Source: WRGT01 sp942493035
GTDB lineage: Bacteria > Spirochaetota > UBA4802 > UBA5550
Length of the DNA stretch: 64,000 nt
NCBI GenBank assembly: GCA_942493035.1
Contig: OW818666.1
Location: forward strand, 744,001-808,000
Direction: 5' to 3'
Part shown: positions 1 through 7,762 of the stretch, piece after piece
How the letters are laid out: every line of letters begins with the position of its first letter
How positions within the stretch are numbered: the stretch's first letter is position 1
The notes under the pieces: model-generated
What the model was told of the DNA's origin: nothing
The model's input: the letters and a program-made list of their open reading frames with translations, nothing else
The model's database searches: none
Made by a program: the position numbers and the translations under genes

Positions 1-213
1 ATACCTGTTGATAGAAATAATAAAGAGATTGAAGTAGATTATTCCACGAAAGTTGATATGACAGCATCAATTGGACTTGAGTTTAATCTTCCGGGAGATT
101 TTATTCTTGGATGTGGTATCAAAACTTTAACGGACGGTGGATCGGGAAATACTTATTATCTTGATGCGAAATATAATACATTATACTTCGAGATTTCAAG
201 AAACCTCTTTTGA
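1..213 (+). CDS. C-terminal part of an outer-membrane beta-barrel protein (partial)
   Basis: The reading frame is open from the first base and ends in TGA at 211-213, giving the last 70 residues of a protein whose start lies outside the window. The visible part alternates polar and hydrophobic residues, as amphipathic beta strands do (for example GNTYYLDAKY and LYFEISRNLF), and it ends in phenylalanine, the usual C-terminal signal for outer-membrane barrel assembly. The family cannot be named from this fragment. The assignment as a membrane barrel is inference. Confidence 0.6.
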   Translation: MPVDRNNKEIEVDYSTKVDMTASIGLEFNLPGDFILGCGIKTLTDGGSGNTYYLDAKYNTLYFEISRNLF

Positions 214-275
214 TATTACTCCATTTTGTTTCAGGACTATGGTGTGTGCTAAAGTAGATTAAATCCGGTTTTTCA

Positions 276-316
276 TTTTATCGTTGGATAGAGAAATGTT
301 CTATCTCCCGATAAAA
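276..316 (+). promoter_or_regulatory. 5' leader hairpin before lipoprotein paralogue 1
   Basis: Arms TTTTATCG and CGATAAAA enclose a second pairing segment (GGATAGA with TCTATC). A similar hairpin with arms TTTTATC/GATAAAA lies at the same distance before the third paralogue (1622-1659), so the duplicated unit included the leader. It may terminate upstream transcription or stabilise the leader; the sequence does not decide. Confidence 0.4.
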
Positions 317-411
317 TGTTTAAACAATTCTACGTAGAGTAGTTTTAGTATTCATATGGAGCAGATAAATGTTTCAAAAAGTTAAAAGAAGCCTTAAGAG
401 GCTGACAAAAA

Positions 412-969
412 ATGCCGGGCTTTTTTGTCTTTTCCTTTATAATACTGACATCCTTTCATTGTAATGATGATTCTACTCCTGATACAGGGAAGGCCGGTAA
501 TTTAGAAAGCAGTGAAATAGAGATGTTTGCGCAAGTAACGGAGCATGAAGATTATTTTGAAATCAGCGGATATCTGAAGAGTTTAAATACAGCGATGTCA
601 AGTTCTGAATTATCAGTGTGTTTAAATATTGATGTTATACAATCCGATAATTTAGAGATGCTCCAGGTTGAACGAACAGTAGATGGTATAACAGATAATT
701 CTCCTTTATACAAGAGTGGTGACTGGATAGATGCTAATCATCTTTGGTTAGAGTCTAAACCGTTAGATTTAGTACATACAGAATGTAATTTTTCAGTTAA
801 GTTCTATAAAAATATTTCATACAAATTCCAAATTTTATCATTATATTCAGCAAATAATAATGGTATAACTAAGGAAAAAGATGGTTCCGGTTGTAATGAA
901 GCTGCTTTATATTATGGTATTTTGGAAGAACGCACTTTTGAAATAAACCAGACAATTGAGTCATTTTAG
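412..969 (+). CDS. lipoprotein paralogue 1, frameshifted leader
   Basis: Member of a three-copy tandem family (with 1048-1605 and 1716-2324) of about 185-200 residues; function not recognised. Shared blocks include EDYFEISGYLKSLNT, ERTVDGIT and the C-terminal FEINQTIES. Compared with copy 3, the natural start would be ATG at 369 (reading MFQKVKRSLKRLTKN), but an extra T in the run 421-426 puts that start out of frame with the body. The open frame given here begins at an internal ATG at 412 and still has a short hydrophobic stretch and a Cys (FIILTSFHC) that might serve as a lipobox. It could be a pseudogene, a phase-variable gene, or a sequencing error. Confidence 0.6.
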   Translation: MPGFFVFSFIILTSFHCNDDSTPDTGKAGNLESSEIEMFAQVTEHEDYFEISGYLKSLNTAMSSSELSVCLNIDVIQSDNLEMLQVERTVDGITDNSPLYKSGDWIDANHLWLESKPLDLVHTECNFSVKFYKNISYKFQILSLYSANNNGITKEKDGSGCNEAALYYGILEERTFEINQTIESF

Positions 970-991
970 TCTTTTAAACAATCAGTTAAAT

Positions 992-1033
992 TTGTAGAAT
1001 ACAGCATCATGTGCCTGATGCTGTATTCTACAA
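992..1033 (+). terminator. 18-bp perfect hairpin between lipoprotein genes 1 and 2
   Basis: Arms 992-1009 and 1016-1033 (TTGTAGAATACAGCATCA and its exact complement) with a 6-nt loop. No U-tract follows; instead ATAAGG, a likely ribosome-binding site for the next gene, comes straight after. It could be a processing or attenuation hairpin rather than a classical terminator. Confidence 0.55.
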
Positions 1034-1047
1034 TAAGGATTAAGAAA

Positions 1048-1605
1048 ATGATAAAAGAAATATACATGAAGGTTAAACCGCTTTTTTTAATATTATTATT
1101 CATCACAATATGCTCCTGTGAATTTGAAGATGATGGTGAGGACTGTCTTGGGAAGGATGGAGTTGAGGCATACGCGGAAGTTCTGGAAACGTCAGATTCG
1201 TTTATCGTGAGCGGATATTTTAAAAGTCTTAAAAGCTCAAAGAAGACTTGTTCTACCAATCATTATGGATTGGAATTGGAAGTTGATGATCCATTGAGTT
1301 GGGAAAATGTAGAAATTACTGTTACAATTGATGGCGTGTCACAAGAGGGCTTTTTGGGTGAATTATCTTCTTCATCCAGTAATAAGGGAGATATTGTTTT
1401 AGCAATACCTGAATTAACCAAGTCCAGCATGAAGTCCGATTTTTCTGTTGAGTTTAGAAAGAATGTGCCATATAAAATTAATTTAAAATTGCTCTTTGCA
1501 TTTCTGGGCATTGGTTTAAGACACGGTGATGGTTTTGGTTGTGGAGAGTATATGAAAACTGAAGATCTGGTATTTGAAATTAATCATATTATTGAGTCTA
1601 TATAG
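1048..1605 (+). CDS. lipoprotein paralogue 2
   Basis: Second member of the tandem family. I prefer the ATG at 1048 (or 1066, MKVKPLF) over the more upstream in-frame ATG at 1009, because 1009 lies inside the perfect hairpin 992-1033 while AAGGAT sits just before 1048. The leader from 1066 is hydrophobic and ends in TICSC, a good lipobox, so the mature protein should be a lipoprotein. The block SFIVSGYFKSLKS corresponds to YFEISGYLKSLNT in the other copies, and the C-terminus FEINHIIESI matches FEINQTIES. It is the most divergent of the three. Function unknown. Confidence 0.75.
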   Translation: MIKEIYMKVKPLFLILLFITICSCEFEDDGEDCLGKDGVEAYAEVLETSDSFIVSGYFKSLKSSKKTCSTNHYGLELEVDDPLSWENVEITVTIDGVSQEGFLGELSSSSSNKGDIVLAIPELTKSSMKSDFSVEFRKNVPYKINLKLLFAFLGIGLRHGDGFGCGEYMKTEDLVFEINHIIESI

Positions 1606-1621
1606 ATTGCATATATGATTG

Positions 1622-1659
1622 TTTTATCTGGATTGAGAGTCGTCCTATCTCTGATAAAA
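1622..1659 (+). promoter_or_regulatory. 5' leader hairpin before lipoprotein paralogue 3
   Basis: TTTTATC pairs with GATAAAA around an inner imperfect stem. It matches in position and sequence the hairpin at 276-316, so these two paralogues share their upstream region as well as their coding part. Confidence 0.4.
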
Positions 1660-1715
1660 TGCTTAGATAATTATATGTGGAGTAATTTTAATCTTCACAT
1701 GCATGGAGTTAGCAA

Positions 1716-2324
1716 ATGTTTCAAAAAGTTAAAAGAAGTCTTGAAAGGCTGACTAAAAATGCCGGTATTTTTGTTTTTTTCTTCATAATTCTGACATCTA
1801 TTAATTGTGAGCATTCAGATGTTGATGAAGCAGGTAAACTTGATAGTGATGAAGTAGAGCTGTATGCTGTTGTCAGTGAAACCGGTGAATATTTTGAAAT
1901 AAGCGGATATCTGAAGAGCCTGAATACGTCAAGATCGAGTACTGAATTATATGCCGAACTGGGTATTATTATAATACAGCCGGACAGTTTAGAGATGCTG
2001 ATGATAGAGCGTACAGTGGACGGCATAACGGAAAATTGCAGTTTCAGCGATTGCGGCTGGGTTTTCAATGACCGTATTTCACTTGATGTGGAGCCGCTAG
2101 ACTCAATACATACTGAATGCACTTTTTCCGTGAAGATATATAAAAATGTTCCGTACAAAATTCTAATATTGAATTTATCTTCATTTAATCCTAACGGAAC
2201 GAAAGATGTTAACGGGAGTCAGGTTCTGTGTACTGATTTCGGGAGTTCAACAGTTTCAAATATGGAAGAGCGGGCCTTTGAAATAAACCAGACAATTGAA
2301 TTCATATCAGGGAGTAAAGAGTGA
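1716..2324 (+). CDS. lipoprotein paralogue 3
   Basis: Intact third member of the tandem family (202 residues) and the reference for judging copy 1. After a positively charged start (MFQKVKRSLERLTKN) a hydrophobic stretch leads to ILTSINC, a plausible spirochaete-style loose lipobox. The core EYFEISGYLKSLNT and the ERTVDGIT block are shared with copy 1, so the two are recent duplicates. The stop overlaps the GTG start of the next gene by 4 bases, which suggests translational coupling. No known domain recognised. Confidence 0.75.
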   Translation: MFQKVKRSLERLTKNAGIFVFFFIILTSINCEHSDVDEAGKLDSDEVELYAVVSETGEYFEISGYLKSLNTSRSSTELYAELGIIIIQPDSLEMLMIERTVDGITENCSFSDCGWVFNDRISLDVEPLDSIHTECTFSVKIYKNVPYKILILNLSSFNPNGTKDVNGSQVLCTDFGSSTVSNMEERAFEINQTIEFISGSKE

Positions 2325-2917
2325 AAATCTTATGGTTTAAACATCTCATCGCCATTCTATCTGTTTTTACAATCTTAAATGCCGCAGAGACAATTGAAAT
2401 GAATAAGTATTACTATATCAAGTCGGTATTATCCGGCAAAGAGGATAAGGGATACTGGGATCTTCCAGGCGGAGGGAGAGATTTTAAGCAGGGGGATGAT
2501 CTGCATCTTTGGGCATTCGATAAAGGGGCCGACCGCAGGTATATGATCACTCCTGCCGGTAACAGGTGGGTCTATATCTCACCTGCTAATGCGGCAATTG
2601 ATGGAATATTCCGCGGAACAGTTGAAGTTGAAGGAACAGCTTTAAAAAACGGTTCGAAGCTGTACATCAATGAAACAAAATTGACCGGGAACTCAAGCCA
2701 GCAGTTTAAGGTTAAAGATACCGGTGATGGTAAATTTAAAATTTATGTAAACAGCGGCGATATGAAAAAAATAATCTGCGCAGATGGCGGTACTGATAAA
2801 AACGGGACTTCTGTTATTGTTCTTGATGATAATGATAATCCTGCATGTCAATGGAGATTTATTGAATCGGGAAGGAATAATAATCCTGTTCATATTATTA
2901 AAGAAAAGGTCGAGTAA
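2321..2917 (+). CDS. secreted ricin-type beta-trefoil protein
   Basis: 198 residues with a signal peptide of about 21 residues (ending LNAAE). The rest looks like one ricin B-type beta-trefoil: YYIKSVLSGK...WDLPGG, GDDLHLW, then KFKIYVNSG and CQWRFIE, the last being the QxW motif of this fold. Such domains usually bind sugars, but binding is inferred only. It starts with GTG inside the end of paralogue 3 (GTGA overlap), so the two are probably co-translated. Confidence 0.75.
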   Translation: MKILWFKHLIAILSVFTILNAAETIEMNKYYYIKSVLSGKEDKGYWDLPGGGRDFKQGDDLHLWAFDKGADRRYMITPAGNRWVYISPANAAIDGIFRGTVEVEGTALKNGSKLYINETKLTGNSSQQFKVKDTGDGKFKIYVNSGDMKKIICADGGTDKNGTSVIVLDDNDNPACQWRFIESGRNNNPVHIIKEKVE

Positions 2918-2971
2918 CTGTAAAAATTCCGTAAGAGTAAACATTATAGCATTTAACGAATGAATTCGGCC

Positions 2972-3060
2972 TTGTCATTTCAAATCCTTCGGCAGGCTAA
3001 GGATAAACTCCTGTGAGAAATCTTAGATTTCTCAGTCGCTATTGCTTCTTCGAAATGATA
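2972..3060. repeat. palindromic intergenic repeat (family E)
   Basis: Ends TGTCATTTC and GAAATGATA are near-complementary, and the centre (3014-3034) is a perfect palindrome with arms TGAGAAATCT. This layout is that of the common intergenic repeats with TGTCATTTC ends found in many bacterial genomes. It fills much of the gene-free stretch 2918-3342; I see no gene in the rest. Confidence 0.5.
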
Positions 3061-3342
3061 GATTAAGTATTCTCAAATTCATAGGGGAATTCCCCCCTAC
3101 GGTAAAAAGATTATCCCCCTATTTACAATCATCATATTTAAGCCTATTATCTAATAAGTTTTTAATGAATAATTTAAATTATCTTCTAATTCATTGGTTT
3201 AGTACAGATAGAATAGTTAATTTAAAATATTGTTAAAAAAGCAATCATACAGTTGGATAATGTATATGGCACATGGTTACAATTTTTATTGCAGCCCAGG
3301 TGACATGTAGGTGCTTAAAGAATACTGGCTTAGAGGTTGATT

Positions 3343-5358
3343 ATGGATTATAAGTCTGGAGTATGTAATTTCTGCGGAACCGGATGCGGCAACTACCTCA
3401 ATATTCAAGATGGTAAAGTTAGCGGAGTTTTCTCTTCAAGAAACCACCCGGTCAGCAAAGGAAGGCTATGTGTCAGGGGATGGCATTTTCATGAACTGCT
3501 GATGACAGATCAGAGAATAAGCTCACCCATGATTAAGGTTGACGGCAAATTTAAAAATGTCAGCTACGACGAAGCGATCAGTTTCATGATGGAGAAAATG
3601 GCGAAGTACAGCAGCGATTCTTCTGAATCGACAGCATTTCTTGCTTCACCAAGATCATCAAATGAAAACAATTATCTCTTCGCCAAACTTGCAAGGAGTG
3701 TGTTTAAAACAAATAATATCACTCTTGATTCAGAGTCTGGTCACAGAAGCAGCATGAATGTTCTAGGTGAAGGTGCGGGTTTCCCCGGCATGACAGGCTC
3801 ACTTGAGGATATTTCAAAGACTAAATTTATCCTTGTAGTCGGTTCAGATATTACAAAGATGAATCCTATTATCGGAAGCGAGATTCACAAGGCGCAGATG
3901 GAAGGTACAAAAGTAGTTACTATCAGCAGCCGTGTTACACAGATTGCAAGACTCAGCAATGTTCACCTTCAGATAAAGCCCGGATCTAAAAAGAGTTTTC
4001 TCGCGGCGCTTGCTAAAGCTGTGATTGAAGAGAATAAGCTCGATGCGGATTTTGTGTCATCTTCAACCGAGGGATTTGACGGATTTGCAGCCTCTGTAAA
4101 CAAATTCAATATGGCAGACGCTCTATCTCTCACAGGAATTGATTCAGATACAATTAAGCAGATTGCAGGGGAGTTATGTAGTGCAGAATCCGCAATGGCA
4201 TTCTGGTCCACAGGTATTTCCGGTCTTGATCAGGAGACTGTGAGCTACATATACAATCTTCTCCTCATCGCCGGAAAAATGGGTAAAGAAAACTGCGGTG
4301 CAAATCCTGTAACCGGGATCTGTAATCTCCAGGGCGGATACGATATGGGGACTGCCCCCGATCTCCTTACAGGTTTTCAGAAGCTTTCCGATTCCGATGC
4401 TGCTGCAAAGTTTGAGAAGAGCTGGGGAGTTAAATTGAATAAAGATTCTGGAAAAGATCTTTATAAAATGCTCGCCGATAAAAATTCAAAACTCAAATGT
4501 CTGGTCGCTGCTGATCATGATGAAGGGATTATTAAATATTCAGAACAGATCGATGCTCTTGAGTTTGTTGTGTATATTGGAACCTTTGTTAATCCATTTA
4601 CCAAATTTGCCGATGTTGTTCTCCCTATTGCAGGCGTTATTGAAGATGAAGGGACTTACACTAATACAGAGAGAAGAGTGCAGCTTTCAAGAAAGAGAGT
4701 TGAACCTTTCGAAAATGTAATGCCCGGCTGGAAACTCTTCCCGATGATTGCTGCTAAGGCTTCTTTAACATGGGAATACTCCTCACCTGAAGATGTTTTT
4801 AAGGAGATAACATCTCTAACTCCATCTTACTCCGGAATGACTTATGAAAAAATTGAAAAGTCATTCGGTTTACAATGGCCATGTAATGATAAGTATCCGG
4901 AAGGATGTAAAAGGCTCGATGGTGCTTCCATCGGCAGAAAATTTAAATTTGCACCGGTTACAGCAGAGTACGCTGTTCCTCAGGCAAATGCGGATTATCC
5001 TATACTTCTTCTGACCGGACAGGGACAGCACTTCTGGCATCAGAATAATATTATGAAAAAAACCTATATTCCTAAACGGGAATATAATGCCACACTTCTT
5101 GTCTATCCCATGGGATATATCGAAATATGCAAAGAGGATGCTGCAAAGCTTCAGGTCAGAGAACACTGGAATGTTAAAATAGTTTCATCTCACGGTTCTA
5201 TGACTGTTGCAGTTAAGATATCTGAAGATGTAAAAACCGGAACCGCATATGTTCCATACTTTATACGTCAGATGATCTCATCATTCCTCCTTGAGCATAA
5301 TCAGGATTTTGATAAGGGAGAAGACGCAATTATTCCAATCAGGATAGAGAGGATATAA
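3343..5358 (+). CDS. molybdopterin oxidoreductase-like subunit of a hydrogenase complex, catalytic residues lost
   Basis: About 671 residues, first gene of the hydrogenase operon. ATG 3343 is chosen because AGAGGT lies six bases upstream; the frame also has a TTG at 3337. It follows the formate dehydrogenase-type fold: an N-terminal [4Fe-4S] site (CNFCGTGC, then GRLCVRG), the MopB core, and a C-terminal dinucleotide-binding domain (LLTGQGQHFWH). In ungapped alignment with formate dehydrogenases, the Cys/Sec metal ligand is Gly133, though the next His is kept (His134). The RGQ triplet that holds the catalytic Arg and Gln reads T324-G-I326. No in-frame TGA is present. It is therefore unlikely to oxidise formate; an electron-transfer role like that of NuoG or a different substrate is inferred. 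Confidence 0.85.
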   Translation: MDYKSGVCNFCGTGCGNYLNIQDGKVSGVFSSRNHPVSKGRLCVRGWHFHELLMTDQRISSPMIKVDGKFKNVSYDEAISFMMEKMAKYSSDSSESTAFLASPRSSNENNYLFAKLARSVFKTNNITLDSESGHRSSMNVLGEGAGFPGMTGSLEDISKTKFILVVGSDITKMNPIIGSEIHKAQMEGTKVVTISSRVTQIARLSNVHLQIKPGSKKSFLAALAKAVIEENKLDADFVSSSTEGFDGFAASVNKFNMADALSLTGIDSDTIKQIAGELCSAESAMAFWSTGISGLDQETVSYIYNLLLIAGKMGKENCGANPVTGICNLQGGYDMGTAPDLLTGFQKLSDSDAAAKFEKSWGVKLNKDSGKDLYKMLADKNSKLKCLVAADHDEGIIKYSEQIDALEFVVYIGTFVNPFTKFADVVLPIAGVIEDEGTYTNTERRVQLSRKRVEPFENVMPGWKLFPMIAAKASLTWEYSSPEDVFKEITSLTPSYSGMTYEKIEKSFGLQWPCNDKYPEGCKRLDGASIGRKFKFAPVTAEYAVPQANADYPILLLTGQGQHFWHQNNIMKKTYIPKREYNATLLVYPMGYIEICKEDAAKLQVREHWNVKIVSSHGSMTVAVKISEDVKTGTAYVPYFIRQMISSFLLEHNQDFDKGEDAIIPIRIERI

Positions 5359-5360
5359 TT

Positions 5361-6416
5361 ATGTATCTGATAGAAAAAAATAATGTAATGAAACTGGCCG
5401 AAGAGCTTGCAAAGTCATACTCTCTTTACGGTCCGGTTGTAGATAAAGAAACAAAACAGGTGTTCTTCAATAAGGTTGAATCAGCTTCAGAGATAAGCCT
5501 TACAGCTGAGATACCATCTATCCCTCCGAAGACTGTGGTGTTCCCGCAGATTGAAAGGATACTCGAATACAAGTATGACAATGGTTCTAAAAAAGTTGAG
5601 ATGAATGCTGACTTTGATACTTCCAGCAAAGCTCTCTTCGGAATCCGTCCATGCGACCTTACAGGTATTCTTGTGCTGGATAGATTTTTTATGGGACTGG
5701 AATTTGTTGATGATGTTTACCTTGAACATAGAAAACGAATGTTCATTGTAAGCAATACCTGTACAGTTCCGTTTAAACAGTGCTTCTGTGTATGTACAGA
5801 CAGCGGTCCTGCAGCTGAAGAGGGCTATGACCTTAACCTTACTGATCTTGGCGATGTTTATCTTGTTGAGGCCGGCAGTGACAAGGGGCGCGAATTTGCT
5901 GAAAAGATGGGACTTCAGAAAGCAGGGCCTGAGCATACTTTAGAGAAGAAGAATGCAGTTGATAAATCTATCTCTCTCTTTGAAAAGCTTGCAACTGACA
6001 ATAAGGCATGGATCTCCCGCGTAATGAACAGGGTAACAACCGGTTTTATTAAGGAAGAAGTATGGGAGCATATAGGTAAACAGTGCTTCGAGTGCGGTGC
6101 ATGTACTTTCGTCTGCCCCACATGTTCATGTTTTAATATTGAGGATCACAATAAGTTCAGCGGTTCAACCGATAGATTGAGAACATGGGATTCATGCTCA
6201 TTCGAAGGATATACAAAGATGGCCGGTGACCACAATCCGCGTCACCCCGTTGAAGATAGAAGAAATAAGAGATTTTTCTGTAAACTTTCATATTCACAGT
6301 CTAAGAAGTATTTAAGACCGGGATGTGTGGGATGCGGAAGATGCCAGTGGGTCTGCCCGGGCGATATCGGACTCCCCAATGTGGTTACATATATTAGACG
6401 CGAAATTACTGAGTAG
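5361..6416 (+). CDS. hydB: 4Fe-4S dicluster subunit, sulfhydrogenase beta / AsrA-like
   Basis: 351 residues, starting two bases after the upstream stop with GAGAGGA as ribosome-binding site. The family is the HydB/AsrA iron-sulfur subunit that partners an FAD subunit in cytosolic sulfhydrogenases and anaerobic sulfite reductases. Two cluster motifs are visible in the C-terminal half: CFECGACTFVCPTCSC (about residue 235) and CVGCGRCQWVCP (about 325), plus a Cys-rich segment CTVPFKQCFCVC near 135. It probably passes electrons between the NAD(P)H module encoded next and the rest of the complex. Its presence in a group 4 hydrogenase operon, in place of a HycB-type ferredoxin, is noteworthy. Confidence 0.85.
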   Translation: MYLIEKNNVMKLAEELAKSYSLYGPVVDKETKQVFFNKVESASEISLTAEIPSIPPKTVVFPQIERILEYKYDNGSKKVEMNADFDTSSKALFGIRPCDLTGILVLDRFFMGLEFVDDVYLEHRKRMFIVSNTCTVPFKQCFCVCTDSGPAAEEGYDLNLTDLGDVYLVEAGSDKGREFAEKMGLQKAGPEHTLEKKNAVDKSISLFEKLATDNKAWISRVMNRVTTGFIKEEVWEHIGKQCFECGACTFVCPTCSCFNIEDHNKFSGSTDRLRTWDSCSFEGYTKMAGDHNPRHPVEDRRNKRFFCKLSYSQSKKYLRPGCVGCGRCQWVCPGDIGLPNVVTYIRREITE

Positions 6417-6425
6417 GTGACTGAT

Positions 6426-7265
6426 ATGAGTGATGTACAGAAAAGAGTAGTTACAATTCCAGAAATTGCAACTGTCGTTGAGGTTAAAGATGAGATCCAG
6501 GATGTTAAAACATTCTACCTCAAATTCGACAATCCTGAAGTTGACGCAAACTTCAAGATCAAGTCCGGACAGTTTGTTATGTTAACCGTTTTCGGTTACG
6601 GCGAGTCAGCGATATCGCTCCCTCCAAGTCCCGAGAACGACAGATTCCATCTCTCCGTAAGGAAAGTGGGAAAGGTTACTGACGCGCTTCATAATCTTGT
6701 AGCCGGAGATAAAGTGGGCATACGCGGGCCATTCGGCAACGGTTTCCCATTCGAAGAGATTAAAGGTAAAAACATTATATATGTTGCAGGTGGTATCGGG
6801 CTTATTCCGCTCCGTTCGTCAATAGTTCATGTTCTTCAGAACAGAAAGGATTTTGGAAGGATTATCGTTCTTCTCGGCGCAAGAACTCCCAATGACCTTA
6901 TGTATCAGAATGATATTGAGGAGTGGCTGAAGATCGAAGGTTTTGAGTGTTATGTTACCGTAGATCAGAAGACCGAAGGATGGAAAGGGGAAACCGGTTT
7001 TGTCAACAGTCTTATTGAGAAAGCAAATGTTCCCGTTGAAAACACTGTAGCATTTGTATGTGGACCTCCTGTGATGTTCAACTCTGTAATTGGAGATCTT
7101 ATGAGCAGGGGACTTAAAGACGATTGTATAATTTCAACTCTCGAAAGACACATGAAGTGCGGTATTGGAAAATGTCAGCACTGCGCAATCGGGAGAACAC
7201 TTGTGTGCACTGACGGACCTGTTTATACATATAAGCAGATTAAAACTCTGGGTGAAGTAATCTGA
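6426..7265 (+). CDS. hydG: FAD/NAD(P)-binding [2Fe-2S] subunit, sulfhydrogenase gamma / AsrB-like
   Basis: About 279 residues. A GTG at 6417 is also in frame, but ATG 6426 has AGGTGA five bases upstream. The order is that of the ferredoxin-NADP reductase superfamily: FAD domain (residues 10-105), NAD(P)-binding domain with VAGGIGLIPLRS (about 120), CGPP near 215, and a C-terminal [2Fe-2S] site CGIGKCQHC...C (about 240-260). In P. furiosus-type sulfhydrogenases this subunit exchanges electrons with NAD(P)H. Here it implies that the membrane complex is connected to the pyridine nucleotide pool. It is tightly linked to its neighbours and its stop overlaps the next start by one base. Confidence 0.87.
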   Translation: MSDVQKRVVTIPEIATVVEVKDEIQDVKTFYLKFDNPEVDANFKIKSGQFVMLTVFGYGESAISLPPSPENDRFHLSVRKVGKVTDALHNLVAGDKVGIRGPFGNGFPFEEIKGKNIIYVAGGIGLIPLRSSIVHVLQNRKDFGRIIVLLGARTPNDLMYQNDIEEWLKIEGFECYVTVDQKTEGWKGETGFVNSLIEKANVPVENTVAFVCGPPVMFNSVIGDLMSRGLKDDCIISTLERHMKCGIGKCQHCAIGRTLVCTDGPVYTYKQIKTLGEVI

Positions 7266-7762
7266 TGAATACTTTAATCTCTGACATAAAAAATGTTATA
7301 GGGGGAAACTGCTGCCTCGTCGGGATGGGGAACTATCTTAAAAGCGATGATGCCGTGGGGCTCTATATCATTGAGTCGGTTAAAAAGGCTGCAGGGGACA
7401 CCGGCATGCTTTTAAATGTAGAGGATGTGATCGAAGCTTACGTTTTTAAAATTGCCGAGATGGATTGCGATACTGTTGTTGTAATCGATGCGGTGAAAGC
7501 TCAGGCTGAAACCGGTTCAATACTCTTTGGAACACTTGATGAAGAGTTTGAAGAATTATCCGGGACTCTCTCTACTCATAAACTTGCTCTGAAAATGTCC
7601 GGGAAGATATTCACAGAACACAAGAAAGAGACTTACCTGCTTGGTGTTGTAGTTAACAATATAGATTTCGGGGCAGAGCTTACTCCTGCAGTTAAAGAGA
7701 CAGCCGATACCCTGATAGAGATAATAATAGATGCTTTAAATCGTGATAAAAGGAGTTTGTAA
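7265..7762 (+). CDS. hycI: hydrogenase maturation endopeptidase
   Basis: 165 residues, HycI/HyaD family. It removes the C-terminal tail of the [NiFe] large subunit after nickel insertion. Visible are the family start LVGMGNYLKSDDAVG with its acidic nickel-sensing residue, VVVIDAV in the middle, and STHKLAL with the conserved His. The likely substrate is the HycE-like protein at 9667-11337, which has a 27-residue tail after its DPCFSCTDR motif. Start ATG overlaps the upstream TGA (TGATG). Confidence 0.85.
   Translation: MNTLISDIKNVIGGNCCLVGMGNYLKSDDAVGLYIIESVKKAAGDTGMLLNVEDVIEAYVFKIAEMDCDTVVVIDAVKAQAETGSILFGTLDEEFEELSGTLSTHKLALKMSGKIFTEHKKETYLLGVVVNNIDFGAELTPAVKETADTLIEIIIDALNRDKRSL

Noticed and set aside
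1009..1047. Upstream start of lipoprotein paralogue 2 at ATG 1009
   Set aside because: It lies in the perfect hairpin and has no ribosome-binding site; 1048 or 1066 fit better.
3042..3236. Open frame of 64 codons after the beta-trefoil gene
   Set aside because: It starts in the right end of a palindromic repeat, has no ribosome-binding site, and its composition is that of AT-rich non-coding DNA.
3268..3300. Possible sigma-54 promoter (TGGCAC ... TTGC)
   Set aside because: Spacing between the two blocks is far too long (17 rather than about 5 bases).
3721..3760. Hidden selenocysteine codon in the MopB subunit
   Set aside because: No in-frame TGA; the position is a Gly codon (GGT).
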